64,000 nucleotides of DNA from Asanoa ishikariensis (GTDB lineage: Bacteria; Actinomycetota; Actinomycetes; Mycobacteriales; Micromonosporaceae). Within the stretch, counting starts at the first letter, position 1. Each line of letters starts with the position of its first letter. The stretch is taken from the NCBI RefSeq assembly GCF_900107455.1, contig NZ_FNQB01000001.1, forward strand, positions 124,001-188,000, given 5' to 3'. The notes beneath the pieces are model-generated. The model saw only the letters and a list, made by a program, of their open reading frames with translations. It did not search any database and was not told the DNA's origin. Shown in pieces: positions 49,681 to 56,492 of the stretch. The position numbers and the translations under genes were made by a program.

Positions 49681-50571
49681 CTAGGTGCGCAGCAGGGTGT
49701 CGACGGCCTGCCGGACTGCCGATTGGTAGGCCGAACCGAACAGCGCCGTGTGCACGAGCAGGAGCTGTAGCTGATGCAATGGCACCCGCCGCTGCCAGCC
49801 CTCCGCGAGCGGCCACTCCTCCCGGTAGGCGTCGATGATCGTCGCCAGCTCTGGTGCCCCGCCAAAGAGAGCGAGTTGGGCCAGATCCGTCTCCCGATGG
49901 CCACCGTGCGCCGCAGGGTCGATCAGCCAGGCCCGGCCGTCGGCAGCCCAGTGCAGGTTGCCGGGCCACAGGTCGCCGTGGATGCGGGACGGCGGCTCGG
50001 CACCGCCGTACACCTCGATCTGGTCGATCACCTGCTCCGTCGCTGTGGCGTCGGCCGCGGAGAGCGCACCACCATCCACTGACTGCCGCAAGTAGGGCTG
50101 TAGCCGCCGTTCGGCGAACCACTGCGGCCACGCTTGCGCGGAGGGCGCGTTGTCCTGATGCAGCGCGCCGATGAAACCAGGCCATTGCGCGCCGAAGGAC
50201 GGCGCGCCGGCGCGATGCATGGCCGCCAACTGTCGGCCGAAGAGCTCGGCACCCACCCTGGTCGGCTCCCCGGAATCGACCCATTCCAGCGCCAACAGGT
50301 CCGGCAGGGCGACCAGGACCTCGGGCAACGGCGGGCCATCGGGGGTCCGCAGCCACTCGATGCCGGACGCCTCCGACGTGAAGAAGCCTTCGGGAATCGG
50401 CTCGGGCGACCGCTCGGGCCAGGTCTTGACGAACAGCGAGGCGCCGTCGTCGAGCGTCAGGCGGGAGGCGGCGGAGATGCTGCCACCGGCGACAGGGGTC
50501 TCGCGGATCCGCTGGTGCTTGAGAAACGTGGGCAGATGTTGCGGATGTGACCGGAGGTAGGCCAGGTCCAT
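49681..50571 (-). CDS. Fructosamine/ketosamine-3-kinase-family protein
   Basis: 296 residues of the protein-kinase-like APH/FN3K fold. The N-lobe has GGSISAASRLTLDDGASLFVKTW with the ATP-binding lysine. The C-lobe has RIHGDLWPGNLHW, the HGD-type catalytic loop of FN3K/APH enzymes, and LIDPAAHGGHRETDLAQLALFGG as the metal-binding segment. Members phosphorylate ketoamines on glycated proteins so that the sugar falls off (deglycation). ATG at 50571 gives the usual family start (MDLAYLRSH); weaker starts lie upstream. Divergent from the GNAT gene. Confidence 0.87.
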   Translation of the reverse strand: MDLAYLRSHPQHLPTFLKHQRIRETPVAGGSISAASRLTLDDGASLFVKTWPERSPEPIPEGFFTSEASGIEWLRTPDGPPLPEVLVALPDLLALEWVDSGEPTRVGAELFGRQLAAMHRAGAPSFGAQWPGFIGALHQDNAPSAQAWPQWFAERRLQPYLRQSVDGGALSAADATATEQVIDQIEVYGGAEPPSRIHGDLWPGNLHWAADGRAWLIDPAAHGGHRETDLAQLALFGGAPELATIIDAYREEWPLAEGWQRRVPLHQLQLLLVHTALFGSAYQSAVRQAVDTLLRT

Positions 50572-50641
50572 GAGGCCCAAGTCTGAACCCCTGTCGTGCA
50601 TCGGGTTCCGCCGGGTCGCTTCGGAGAGTAAGCATGAAGAC

Positions 50642-51145
50642 ATGACGGATGTGGTGGTCCGCCCCTATCGTCCCCAGGACCACTCCGCGGGTCGGGCACT
50701 GTGGGTCGAACTCGCGGAGACGCGTAGCGGTCTCTATGGCAGGTCGGCCGGTGCCGACCCAGGCGCCGGCTTCGAGGAATATCTGACCCGGCTCGACCTG
50801 TCGGGAATCTGGGTCGCTGAAGACTCGGAGGGCATCATCGGCCTGGTCGGTCTGCTGATGTTCGGCACCAGCGGTGAGGTGGAGCCGATCGTCGTCTCGG
50901 CCAGCCGCCGGGGAGCGGGTGTGGGTGCCGCGCTGCTGAAGCACGTAAGCGGCGAGGCGAAGAAGCGGTCGCTGGCGCGCCTCACCATCCGACCGGAGTC
51001 GCGCAACGTCGAAGCTCTGAAGTCGCTTCATGCTGCTGGTTTCGACCTCCTCTCCGCTGTCGAGCTCAGCCTTGACCTGCGCTCTTCGCCGTCCACCGTG
51101 GACAACATCGAGATCGATCTGCACGGGCTGCGCTTCCGGGGTTGA
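50642..51145 (+). CDS. GNAT-family N-acetyltransferase
   Basis: 167 residues. The acetyl-CoA site is motif A, VEPIVVSASRRGAGVGAALLKHV, with the R-x-x-G-x-G/A pyrophosphate loop. Motif B contains RPESRNVEALKSLHAAGFDLL, the usual Asn-x-x-Ala/Gly-Phe pattern. The substrate is unknown; single-domain GNATs act on amines of proteins or small molecules. GGAGAG lies upstream of the ATG. Divergent from the fructosamine-kinase-like gene; its 3' side leads into the DnaA-box dyad. Confidence 0.88.
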   Translation: MTDVVVRPYRPQDHSAGRALWVELAETRSGLYGRSAGADPGAGFEEYLTRLDLSGIWVAEDSEGIIGLVGLLMFGTSGEVEPIVVSASRRGAGVGAALLKHVSGEAKKRSLARLTIRPESRNVEALKSLHAAGFDLLSAVELSLDLRSSPSTVDNIEIDLHGLRFRG

Positions 51146-51188
51146 GTGTGTCGGGCCGGAGGGCCTCGGCGGGGATCTTCGCGGCTGC

Positions 51189-51237
51189 CTGTGGATAACT
51201 TTGTGCCCCGAATTCGCCGGGGCGAAGTTATCCACAG
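51189..51237. promoter_or_regulatory. Inverted pair of perfect DnaA boxes
   Basis: CTGTGGATAACTT (51189-51201) and its exact complement (51225-51237) contain two perfect TTATCCACA DnaA boxes facing inward (51190-51198 and 51228-51236). The 23-bp centre itself has a 6-bp stem (GCCCCG / CGGGGC, 7-nt loop), so the whole can fold into one long hairpin. It is intergenic, 54 bp upstream of the DUF4192 gene. Confidence 0.75.
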
Positions 51238-51290
51238 TCGCGCTTCGTGGGGTGGCGATCACACAGCGACATCGACCACGCTTCCGCGCC

Positions 51291-52421
51291 ATGACCGCTA
51301 CCGAGGCGCCACCCATCACCTTGCGTTCCTGCGCCGACCTCATCGCGTCGGTGCCTTACCTGCTCGGCTTTCATCCGGCCGAGAGCATCGTGGTCATCGC
51401 GATCGTCGACGACCGGGTGCGCTTCGTGGCGCGCGGCGACCTACCCGATGCGGTCACTTCGGAGCACGTCGCCGGGCGCCTGGTCTCGCTGCTGCTCCGC
51501 GACCCCGTCGACGCGATCGCGATCGTCGGCTACGGGCCCTCGAGCTCGGTAACCCCCGTTGCGGAGGCGGTGTGCGTCGCGCTGCGGTCCACGGACATCA
51601 CCACCCTCGACGTCCTTCGCGTCGACGGAGGTCGCTATTGGTCATATGTCTGCGCGAACGCGGCCTGCTGCCCACCCGAGGGCAAGCCCTTCGATCTGAC
51701 CACGACCTGTGTGGGCGCCTCCGCCGTCTACGCGGGCCGGGTCGCGCTGCCCGACCGCGAGGCGGTGGCGGCGTCCCTCGCACCGGTCGACGGAGTGGCC
51801 CGAGCGGCGATGACGGAAGCGACCGCACGCGCCGACGCGCGCCTGACCAAGCTCGTCGAGACCGCTCGCGCCGCCGCCGACAGTGCTCCACCGCGGCTCC
51901 GGCCGATGTCGGCGCAGGCGGCCGGCGCGGCCGTGCGCGCCAACGCCCGCGTGGCCAAGGCGTTGCGCGCCGCGGGCGACGAGGCGGTGGAAGACGCCGT
52001 CGACCGTTATCGCGCCGGCCGGCGCCTCGGGGACGACGAGGTGGCGTGGCTCAGCGTCCTGCTGGTCCACCTGCCGGTGCGCGACCACGCGTGGGAACAC
52101 ATCACCGACGACGACTGGCAGGTCGACCTCTGGAGCGACATGGTGCGACGGGTCGACCCGCCACTCGCCGCCGCGCCTGCGAGCCTCTTGGCCTTCGCGG
52201 CCTGGCGGGCGGGGCATGGCGCACTCGCGGCGATCGCCGTCGAGCGAGCGCTCGCGGTCGACCCGGACTACGCGCTGGCCCGGATGGTCGACGAAGTCCT
52301 CGACCAGTGCCTGCCGCCGTCGATCATGGTGGACGCGGCCGAGCAACCGCATCGAGCACCGGGCCGTCGGGCGCGGCGTCGCTGGATCGGTCCGCACATC
52401 GGGCTCGAGCAGGCGAGCTGA
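51291..52421 (+). CDS. DUF4192 protein
   Basis: 376-residue conserved actinobacterial protein of unknown function. The DUF4192 N-terminal signature is clear: LRSCADLIASVPYLLGFHPAESIVVI at about 9-34 (pieces LIASVPYLLGF and HPAESIVV). The GGRYWSYVCANAACCPPEGKPF segment has cysteines that recur in the family, and the C-terminal half is helical with many alanines (TPR-like LLAFAAWRAGHGALAAIAVERALAVDP). Cytoplasmic, no membrane helix. ATG at 51291 is the natural start after the DnaA-box dyad; the upstream frame overlaps the GNAT gene. Confidence 0.85.
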   Translation: MTATEAPPITLRSCADLIASVPYLLGFHPAESIVVIAIVDDRVRFVARGDLPDAVTSEHVAGRLVSLLLRDPVDAIAIVGYGPSSSVTPVAEAVCVALRSTDITTLDVLRVDGGRYWSYVCANAACCPPEGKPFDLTTTCVGASAVYAGRVALPDREAVAASLAPVDGVARAAMTEATARADARLTKLVETARAAADSAPPRLRPMSAQAAGAAVRANARVAKALRAAGDEAVEDAVDRYRAGRRLGDDEVAWLSVLLVHLPVRDHAWEHITDDDWQVDLWSDMVRRVDPPLAAAPASLLAFAAWRAGHGALAAIAVERALAVDPDYALARMVDEVLDQCLPPSIMVDAAEQPHRAPGRRARRRWIGPHIGLEQAS

Positions 52422-52936
52422 ACATGGCGACGTCATCGCGAGGAATCGCGGAACCGTCCCAGCCGTCTCCGACGGTGCTCACGGCGGAGACGATGCCGGC
52501 TGCGCGGCCGGTCTCGGCGGCCGAGGCGGCGCTGGCATCCAGGGTGGTGCCGGCGGGCGAGGTGGCGCTGGCGGGCGACGTGGCGCTGGCGGTTGAGGTG
52601 GCGCTGGCGGTTGAGGTGGTGCCGGCGGTTGAGGTGGTGCCGGCGGTTGAGGTGGTGCCGGCGGTTGAGGTGGTGCCGGCGGGCGAGGTGGTGCCGGCGG
52701 GCGAGGTGGTGCCGGCGGCCGAGGTGGCGCTGGCGGCCGAGGCGGCGCTGGCGGCCCAATTGACGGCGGCCAGAGCGATGCCCGCTGCCGGCGCGGTGCG
52801 GGCCGTTCCGGTGGTGGTGGCGGTCCAGGCCTGCAACGGCGTTGTCCGGTGCGCCTTGCCGATCTCGTGGGTGGCCCTGCGCGCCTCAGTCGCGGCCGCC
52901 CTGGTGCTGGCGGCGATCGGCGCGATCAGACGGGCA
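52422..52936. other. 515-bp gene-free interval holding a minisatellite
   Basis: Between DUF4192 and fdhD (convergent). Nearly half is the 18-bp tandem repeat listed separately. An open frame beginning ATG at 52424, two bases after the DUF4192 stop, runs through the repeat and a hydrophobic stretch (ALRASVAAALVLAAIGAIRR), but then continues to 54019 antisense to fdhD. I therefore do not call it a gene, though a frameshifted short protein of ~170 residues is conceivable. Confidence 0.55.
52523..52756. repeat. 18-bp minisatellite, 13 copies
   Basis: Thirteen contiguous 18-bp units with the consensus GAGGTGGTGCCGGCGGTT. The first two units and the last two are more degenerate than the centre, the usual pattern of an array that grows from within. 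On the plus strand it would encode E-V-(V/A)-(P/L)-A-x hexapeptides; on the minus strand, Thr/Ala/Ser hexapeptides. Confidence 0.9.
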
Positions 52937-53821
52937 TCAGCGGGTGGCTTGCGACGCCGTCTTGTCCGGGTCGGGCTCGGTGATGCGGTGGGCGCCCGCG
53001 TACACGTTCATCGTCAGGCCGCGCAGGAAGCCGACCAGCGTCATTCCGGCCTCCTGCGCCAGGTCGACGGCGAGCGAGCTCGGAGCCGACACCGCGGCGA
53101 GCACCGGGATGCCGGCCATCCAGGCCTTCTGGGTGAGTTCGAAGCTCGCCCGACCGGAAACCAGGAGCACGTGCTCACGCAGCGGCAACCGATGCTCCGT
53201 GGCCGCCCGCCCGATGACCTTGTCCACGGCGTTGTGGCGTCCGACGTCCTCCCGCACCAGCACCGGCTCGCCGTCGGCGGTGAACAGGCCGGCGGCGTGC
53301 AACCCGCCAGTGCGGTCGAAGGCCTGTTGGGCGGCCCGCAGCCGGTTGGGCAGGGCGGCCAGCACGTGGGGGCTGACGGTCATCGGGTGGTCGGCGAGGC
53401 GCCATGGCGACCGGGTACGGATCGCGTCGATGCTCGCCTTGCCGCAGACGCCGCACGAACTGGTCGTGTAGAAGGCGCGAGCGGGATCAGTGTCGGGCGC
53501 GGGTACGCCGTCGGCGAGCACGATGTCGACCACGTTGTAGGTGTTGGGGGTGTCCGTGCCGGCGCAGAGCTGGGCGGTGACGATGTCGCCGGCGTCCCGG
53601 ATGACGCCCTCGGTCAGCAGAAAGCCGATCGCGAGATCGATGTCGTCCCCGGGCGTACGCATGGTGACGGCGAGCGGCCGGCGAGGCCCGGACCCGTCGG
53701 CGCGGCGACCCACCCGGATCTCCAGCGGCTCCTCGCCGGAGATCGAGTCCATCCGGCGCACCGCGGTAGCAGCCGAGAGGTCGATGCGGACGATCTCGCG
53801 CCGGTCGGTAACACGTCCCAC
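52937..53821 (-). CDS. fdhD: Sulfurtransferase FdhD for formate dehydrogenase
   Basis: Transfers sulfur from an IscS-type desulfurase to the Mo-bisPGD cofactor of formate dehydrogenase, activating it. Signature pieces are EEPLEIRVG near the N terminus, GFLLTEGVI, the catalytic CGVCGK loop (about 122-127), [14 protein letters not shown] and the cofactor-binding [31 protein letters not shown] (in pieces). 294 residues from the GTG at 53821; a GTG 7 codons earlier is possible. No formate dehydrogenase gene is in the window. Divergent from mobA across a ~375-bp gap. Confidence 0.93.
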   Translation of the reverse strand: MGRVTDRREIVRIDLSAATAVRRMDSISGEEPLEIRVGRRADGSGPRRPLAVTMRTPGDDIDLAIGFLLTEGVIRDAGDIVTAQLCAGTDTPNTYNVVDIVLADGVPAPDTDPARAFYTTSSCGVCGKASIDAIRTRSPWRLADHPMTVSPHVLAALPNRLRAAQQAFDRTGGLHAAGLFTADGEPVLVREDVGRHNAVDKVIGRAATEHRLPLREHVLLVSGRASFELTQKAWMAGIPVLAAVSAPSSLAVDLAQEAGMTLVGFLRGLTMNVYAGAHRITEPDPDKTASQATR

Positions 53822-54196
53822 GCCACCATCCTGCCCCGGCACCCGCCCCGCCGCCGAGGGATGTCCGGCAAACGCCGCCCGCCGGACGTGACTGGCCTAC
53901 GGTCCGAGGTTTTGCTCGGCCTGGGCTCGGCGGTGCTGGCCGGACGGGCCAGCACCGCCGACCGCTCAGGGCGATGGGTGAGCGTCGCCGGACGCTGCGG
54001 ACAGAAGGGAGCCGAATAGCGGCGCTGTTGGCCCAGGCGAGGGGTGCGACGCGAGCCGGTGGTCCTGGGAGGCCGGGCGGGCCGACCTGAGCCAGTTCCC
54101 GTCGTTGGTCTCGGGAATGCCCTCAGCAGAGCGACCCGCCCGTGTCTGGGCCCGCACGTACGCGGAACCGGCCCCGTAGGGTCGGAGAGGAGGTTC
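53822..54196. other. Divergent fdhD-mobA control region with a 15-bp hairpin
   Basis: 375 bases without a supported gene. The outstanding element is a perfect 15-bp inverted repeat (53927-53941 with 53947-53961, arms TCGGCGGTGCTGGCC / GGCCAGCACCGCCGA) with a 5-nt loop. Neither flanking gene ends here, so it is not an ordinary terminator. The mobA frame is open from 54044 but has no ribosome site before 54197. Confidence 0.65.
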
Positions 54197-54850
54197 GTGG
54201 CCGAGAGGAGCGCTGTGGCGGGGTTTGCGGCCGTGGTGTTGGCGGGCGGCTCGGCTCGGCGGATGGGCGGCAACGACAAGCCGTCGGTGGTCGTGTTCGG
54301 GCGGTCGATGCGTGATCGCGTCCTGGACGCGCTGGGTGCGGCCGAGCCGACGGTCGTCGTCGGTGGAAACGTCGATGTGCCGGCGGGAGTGGGCTACACC
54401 CGGGAAGAGCCGCCAGGTGGCGGCCCGGTTGCGGCCGTCGCGGCCGGGCTGGCGGCGGTCGGCCCGGATGCGGCGGAGGTAGCGATCGTCGCCGGAGACC
54501 TGCCGTTGTTGACCGCGGACGCGGTGAACGTCCTCCGCGACCGTCTGTCCACTGCCGACGGTGCGCTCTACGTCGATCGCGACGGACGGCGACAGTTGCT
54601 GTGCGGCGTGTGGCAAGCCAAGGCCTTGCGGCATCGGCTCGCGGAGATGCTGCCCGGCACCGGCGCGAGCACAGGCTTCGACGCCGGACCCCGCGGCGTA
54701 CGGGGTGCCTCGATGCGTGCGCTGATCGAACCGCTGCATGTAGTCGAGGTGGCCTGGAGCGGCGACGGACCGCCGCCATGGTTCGACTGCGACACCGACG
54801 ACGACCTCCGTAAGGTGCGGGAATGGCTGACAGCGAGAGGAGCGGAATGA
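54197..54850 (+). CDS. mobA: Molybdenum cofactor guanylyltransferase (MobA-like NTP transferase)
   Basis: Adds GMP to Mo-MPT to give the dinucleotide cofactor. The N-terminal nucleotide-binding loop is VVLAGGSARRMGGNDK (about 13-28), with the lysine in the expected place. VAIVAGDLPLLTADAV holds the metal-binding aspartate, and PPPWFDCDTDDDLRKVREWL is the family C terminus. 217 residues. GTG at 54197 sits just after GGAGAGGAGG; a GTG at 54212 with GAGGAG is an equally good start. It overlaps the DUF6457 gene by ATGA. Confidence 0.9.
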   Translation: MAERSAVAGFAAVVLAGGSARRMGGNDKPSVVVFGRSMRDRVLDALGAAEPTVVVGGNVDVPAGVGYTREEPPGGGPVAAVAAGLAAVGPDAAEVAIVAGDLPLLTADAVNVLRDRLSTADGALYVDRDGRRQLLCGVWQAKALRHRLAEMLPGTGASTGFDAGPRGVRGASMRALIEPLHVVEVAWSGDGPPPWFDCDTDDDLRKVREWLTARGAE

Positions 54851-55080
54851 CGCTCGACGAATGGGTGCGGGCCGCGTGCACGGAGTTGGGCATCGCGCCG
54901 GCGGAGGCTCAGGTTTCGCTCGTGCTTGATCTGGCTCGGGACGTCGCGCACAACACCGTGCGGCCCGCGGCGCCGGTTACCGCCTTTCTGCTCGGGCTCG
55001 CTGTCGGGCGCGGTGCGGATGCCCAAGAGGCCGCAGCGCGGCTGACCGTCCTCGCGAAAGCACAGGCCGCCGACCGATAA
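54847..55080 (+). CDS. DUF6457 small protein, MobA-associated
   Basis: 77-residue helical cytoplasmic protein. The pattern TLDEWVRAACTELGI, LVLDLARDVAHNTVRPAAPVTAFLLGLAVGRG and a terminal LTVLAKAQ is the DUF6457 domain, which occurs fused to or next to MobA in actinobacteria. The ATG overlaps the mobA stop (ATGA) with GAGGAGCGG upstream, so it is translationally coupled and probably assists or partners MobA. Its function is unknown beyond this association. The start is placed by the overlap rather than the upstream in-frame ATG at 54823. Confidence 0.85.
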   Translation: MTLDEWVRAACTELGIAPAEAQVSLVLDLARDVAHNTVRPAAPVTAFLLGLAVGRGADAQEAAARLTVLAKAQAADR

Positions 55081-55084
55081 GGCA

Positions 55085-55116
55085 GCGGGCCAGACGGTCA
55101 TCTGGCACCGGCCCGC
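55085..55116 (+). terminator. Hairpin after DUF6457
   Basis: GCGGG / CCCGC outer stem and CCAGA / TCTGG inner stem with a 6-nt bulge, 5 bp after the stop. Plausible end of the mobA transcript; no U-run. Confidence 0.45.
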
Positions 55117-55324
55117 GGCTAACCCCCGCAATCCTCGCGTTGGTTCGGATGCTGGAACATCGCTGGTCGATTCGCTGCTCAGGTTGGAAGCTCGAACAGG
55201 GCACGCGGGGTCCCGGTCAGCAGACCGGGTGTAAGCGCGGTGTAATGCCGTTATCCGACTCACACCGGCCTATCCGTGGGGACCGGTGCCCTGGGTAGGG
55301 TGTGCCTGACGGACGGAGGCGATC

Positions 55325-56416
55325 ATGACGTCAGCGCAGCTAGCGAGCACGGGGGACGACGGCTTTACGGATGCCATCCTGCTGGACGAGGCGAGTACCG
55401 CCGACCTGCGGGGCAAGGTCATCGAGGCCTGGCGTGACTTCGCGCGTGCGTTGTCGAAGGTGGTCCCTGAGCTGCCGGTCGGCGCGCGGGTCGAGTTGAC
55501 CCTTGATCCGACCGCCTCGGGCACGGGTGCGGCGGTCTACTCCGTCGAGCTTCAGATCATCGGTGACGGGATGGTCCGGGCGCTGGCGGTCGGCAACGCC
55601 GGGCTGCCGGACGGTTACCGGCTCGACCGTGGAGCGGTCGCCGACCTCGTCGCGCTCGGGTGGTCGCCGCCCGGGGTGCTGCCGGACTCCGGTGAGCAGT
55701 TCGGGTTGCACGCGCCGACCAAGGACGCGTCCAGGATCGCTACGACCGTTTCGCGTACGTTGCGGGACGTCTACGGGGCGCCCCACCCCGCCTTCCTCGT
55801 CTACCTCGTGCACGACTCCGAGGACGAGCCGATCGCGGTCGAGCCGCTCGCCACCGCGCGGCCCGAGCTTGCCGGCAGCCTTGACCTCGACAGTGCGATA
55901 AAGGCCGGGCAGGAGATGGCCGGTCGCGGGGACGACGCCGGCGAGGACGACACCGTGGCCCTCGAGGAGCGGGTTCGGACCGTGGTGGCCGCGCTCATGA
56001 AGTCCGACGCTGAGGCACTCAAGGTCGACTCGGACGGCGACATCGGCATTCGGGCCGGTTCCGCGATGGTGTTCGTACGCGTCCGCGACAACCCGCCGCT
56101 GGTCGACGTCTTCTCGCCCGTGCTGACCGACGTCGAGCCGACCGAGCAGCTCTACGTGAAGCTCTCCGAGCTGACCAACCGCATGCCGATCGGCCGCCTC
56201 TACTGCACCAACGACACCGTCTGGGCGTCGATCCCGGTGTTCGGTCGCAACTTCCAGGCGACCCACCTGATGCTCGCCGTCCAGGTGATGACGGGCCTGG
56301 CCGACGAGCTCGACGACCGCCTGCACGGCGAGTTCGGTGGCAAGCGCTTCTTCGGCGAAGGAGACAAGCCAGCGAACCGCGCCGCCCAGGAGCCCAAGAC
56401 GGGCATGTACCTCTAA
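55325..56416 (+). CDS. YbjN/CesT-like (TY-Chap) putative chaperone
   Basis: 363 residues with two related alpha/beta modules. The C-terminal ~150 residues (VRTVVAALMKSDAEALKVDSDGDIGIRAGSAMVFVRVRDNPPLVDVFSPVL in pieces) show the YbjN/T3SS-chaperone-like fold with the strand-turn GDIGIRAGSAMVFVRV. The N-terminal module (about 40-160) looks like a distant copy. Cytoplasmic, acidic linker at 205-215. Family members are predicted peptide-binding chaperones in actinobacteria, sometimes tied to secretion systems; none is nearby. A 15-bp tandem repeat overlaps its stop codon. Confidence 0.75.
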   Translation: MTSAQLASTGDDGFTDAILLDEASTADLRGKVIEAWRDFARALSKVVPELPVGARVELTLDPTASGTGAAVYSVELQIIGDGMVRALAVGNAGLPDGYRLDRGAVADLVALGWSPPGVLPDSGEQFGLHAPTKDASRIATTVSRTLRDVYGAPHPAFLVYLVHDSEDEPIAVEPLATARPELAGSLDLDSAIKAGQEMAGRGDDAGEDDTVALEERVRTVVAALMKSDAEALKVDSDGDIGIRAGSAMVFVRVRDNPPLVDVFSPVLTDVEPTEQLYVKLSELTNRMPIGRLYCTNDTVWASIPVFGRNFQATHLMLAVQVMTGLADELDDRLHGEFGGKRFFGEGDKPANRAAQEPKTGMYL

Positions 56417-56457
56417 GAACGCCAGGAATAAGAACGCCAGGAATAAGAACGCCAGGC
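56415..56457 (+). repeat. 15-bp tandem repeat overlapping a stop codon
   Basis: AAGAACGCCAGGAAT is repeated 2.9 times. The first copy contributes the last two bases of the TAA stop of the YbjN-like gene. The unit is a multiple of three, so copy change would not affect the protein. Confidence 0.85.
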
Positions 56458-56492
56458 ACCAGTCGGCGCCGGGCGATGCCAGCAGGCACCGG

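Noticed and set aside
49492-51343. Long upstream extension of moaA (962-codon frame)
   Set aside because: The extension covers the fructosamine-kinase-like and GNAT genes in other frames; the real start is at the Shine-Dalgarno-supported ATG near 49468.
52424-54019. Repeat-protein gene starting after DUF4192
   Set aside because: Two thirds of the frame is antisense to fdhD, which has all family motifs; kept only as a low-probability possibility.
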